Notes under the pieces: model-generated
Databases searched by the model: none
What the model saw: the letters and a program-made list of their open reading frames with translations, nothing else
Told to the model about the DNA's origin: nothing
Source of the DNA: Mucilaginibacter sp.
GTDB taxonomy: Bacteria; Bacteroidota; Bacteroidia; Sphingobacteriales; Sphingobacteriaceae
NCBI GenBank assembly: GCA_019235595.1
Contig: JAFAKI010000419.1
Location: 1 to 7,061, forward strand
Reading direction: 5' to 3'
Length of the DNA stretch: 7,061 nucleotides
Made by a program: the position numbers and the translations under genes
Shown here: piece by piece, positions 6,373-7,061 of the stretch
How the letters are laid out: each line of letters opens with the position of its first letter
How positions within the stretch are numbered: position 1 is the stretch's first letter

Positions 6373-7061
6373 TTTTATACTGATAAGCGGGATTGCTGGT
6401 GCACAAACCCTGCAATCGCGCTTACAGAGTGCTTTTAATCGTTTACAGGCTGACAGCCAATGCAAATATGCTTCGGTATCGTTAACCGTATTGGACGCCA
6501 AAACCGGGGAGACCGTTTTTGCTGCTAATCCGAATATGGGATTGGCAACTGCATCAACGCTTAAGACCATTACTTCTATAACGGCTTTTAATATCCTTGG
6601 TAAGGATTTTCAATATCAAACCCAGTTTGGCTACAGCGGTACTATTTCTGCCGATGGTACTTTAAATGGCGACCTCATCATCAAGGGAGCAGGCGACCCT
6701 ACACTGGGAAGCTGGCGATATGCTGGTCATCATGAAAATGAAATTTTGAGTCAGCTGGTAGCTGCTATTCAAAAAGCAGGCATAAAAAAGATTAACGGGC
6801 ATGTAGTGGGCGATGATTCAATTTTTGGGACGCAGTCTGTCCCTGATGGCTGGATATGGATGGATGTAGGTAACTATTACGGTGCAGGTACTTCCGGCCT
6901 TTGCTGGCGCGAAAATCAGTTCGATATTAAGCTAAAAACCGGGCCTGTAAATACGCCAATCGGTGTTCTGCGGACCGTTCCTAATACGCCTTACCTGAAT
7001 TACAAAAGTGAGTTGATGAATGCTCCGGCGGGTACCGGTGACGATGCTTATGCTTATTTAC
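6344..7061 (+). CDS. dacB: D-Ala-D-Ala carboxypeptidase/endopeptidase, peptidase S13 (PBP4/DacB-like), 3' end off window
   Basis: The first 239 codons of a periplasmic penicillin-binding protein of family S13. These serine enzymes remove the terminal D-alanine from peptidoglycan stem peptides and/or cut peptide cross-links. Residues 1-20 form a Sec signal peptide (Met-Arg-Ile-Lys, then a hydrophobic core ending Gly-Ile-Ala-Gly-Ala), with cleavage likely before Gln21. The catalytic SxxK motif is S71-T-L-K74, in the context TASTLKTITS, close to the usual PASTLKLVTT. GDLIIKGAGDPTLGS (109-123) and NYYGAGTSGLCWRENQFDI (177-195) are S13 signatures. The SxN and KTG motifs should lie beyond the right edge. 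The ATG at 6344 is chosen because it gives a full signal peptide; it lies inside the end of the transporter gene, 29 bases before that stop and in another frame. The frame is open to the window end. The symbol is by family resemblance. Confidence 0.9.
   Translation, partial: MRIKALLLTNFILISGIAGAQTLQSRLQSAFNRLQADSQCKYASVSLTVLDAKTGETVFAANPNMGLATASTLKTITSITAFNILGKDFQYQTQFGYSGTISADGTLNGDLIIKGAGDPTLGSWRYAGHHENEILSQLVAAIQKAGIKKINGHVVGDDSIFGTQSVPDGWIWMDVGNYYGAGTSGLCWRENQFDIKLKTGPVNTPIGVLRTVPNTPYLNYKSELMNAPAGTGDDAYAYL

Overview
The window looks like a chromosomal stretch of a Bacteroidota bacterium, most likely a Sphingobacteriaceae-type genome such as Mucilaginibacter or Pedobacter. This rests on moderate GC, starts without Shine-Dalgarno sequences, two promoters matching the Bacteroidota pattern (TTTG, 19 bases, TAnnTTTG), and a long palindromic GAGGAACGAAGCAATC repeat that I recall from such genomes. 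The genus is an inference; no rRNA or marker gene is present to fix it.

Layout, left to right. Positions 1-600 (+) hold the 3' end of a sensor histidine kinase with a complete ATP-binding domain; its phosphoacceptor region lies off the window. It converges on an amino acid permease of the cationic amino acid transporter type (703-2226, -), with a strong hairpin terminator between them (about 651-679). The 294-base gap 2227-2520 holds the permease promoter, a 120-base palindromic repeat, and the terminator of the next gene. At 2521-4770 (-) is a membrane-bound ion-pumping pyrophosphatase (hppA). A 153-base divergent spacer carries a near-perfect promoter for hppA. On the + strand, an L-type amino acid transporter (4924-6372) overlaps by 29 bases the start of a signal-peptide-bearing S13 D-Ala-D-Ala carboxypeptidase/endopeptidase (PBP4/DacB-like), which runs off the right edge (6344-7061).

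Functionally this is mostly housekeeping membrane physiology. The pyrophosphatase turns biosynthetic pyrophosphate into an ion gradient that amino acid permeases can draw on, and the PBP4-like enzyme trims or cuts cell-wall peptides in the periplasm. The links between genes are inferred from adjacency only.

I see no defence system, CRISPR, transposase, prophage, tRNA or rRNA, and nothing I would call a new system. The most informative detail is in the pyrophosphatase: the ion-gate glutamate is absent from both usual places in helix 6, and a glutamate sits instead in helix 5. This fits a K+-dependent, H+-pumping Flavobacterium-type subfamily. The enzyme also has an unusual charged C-terminal tail.
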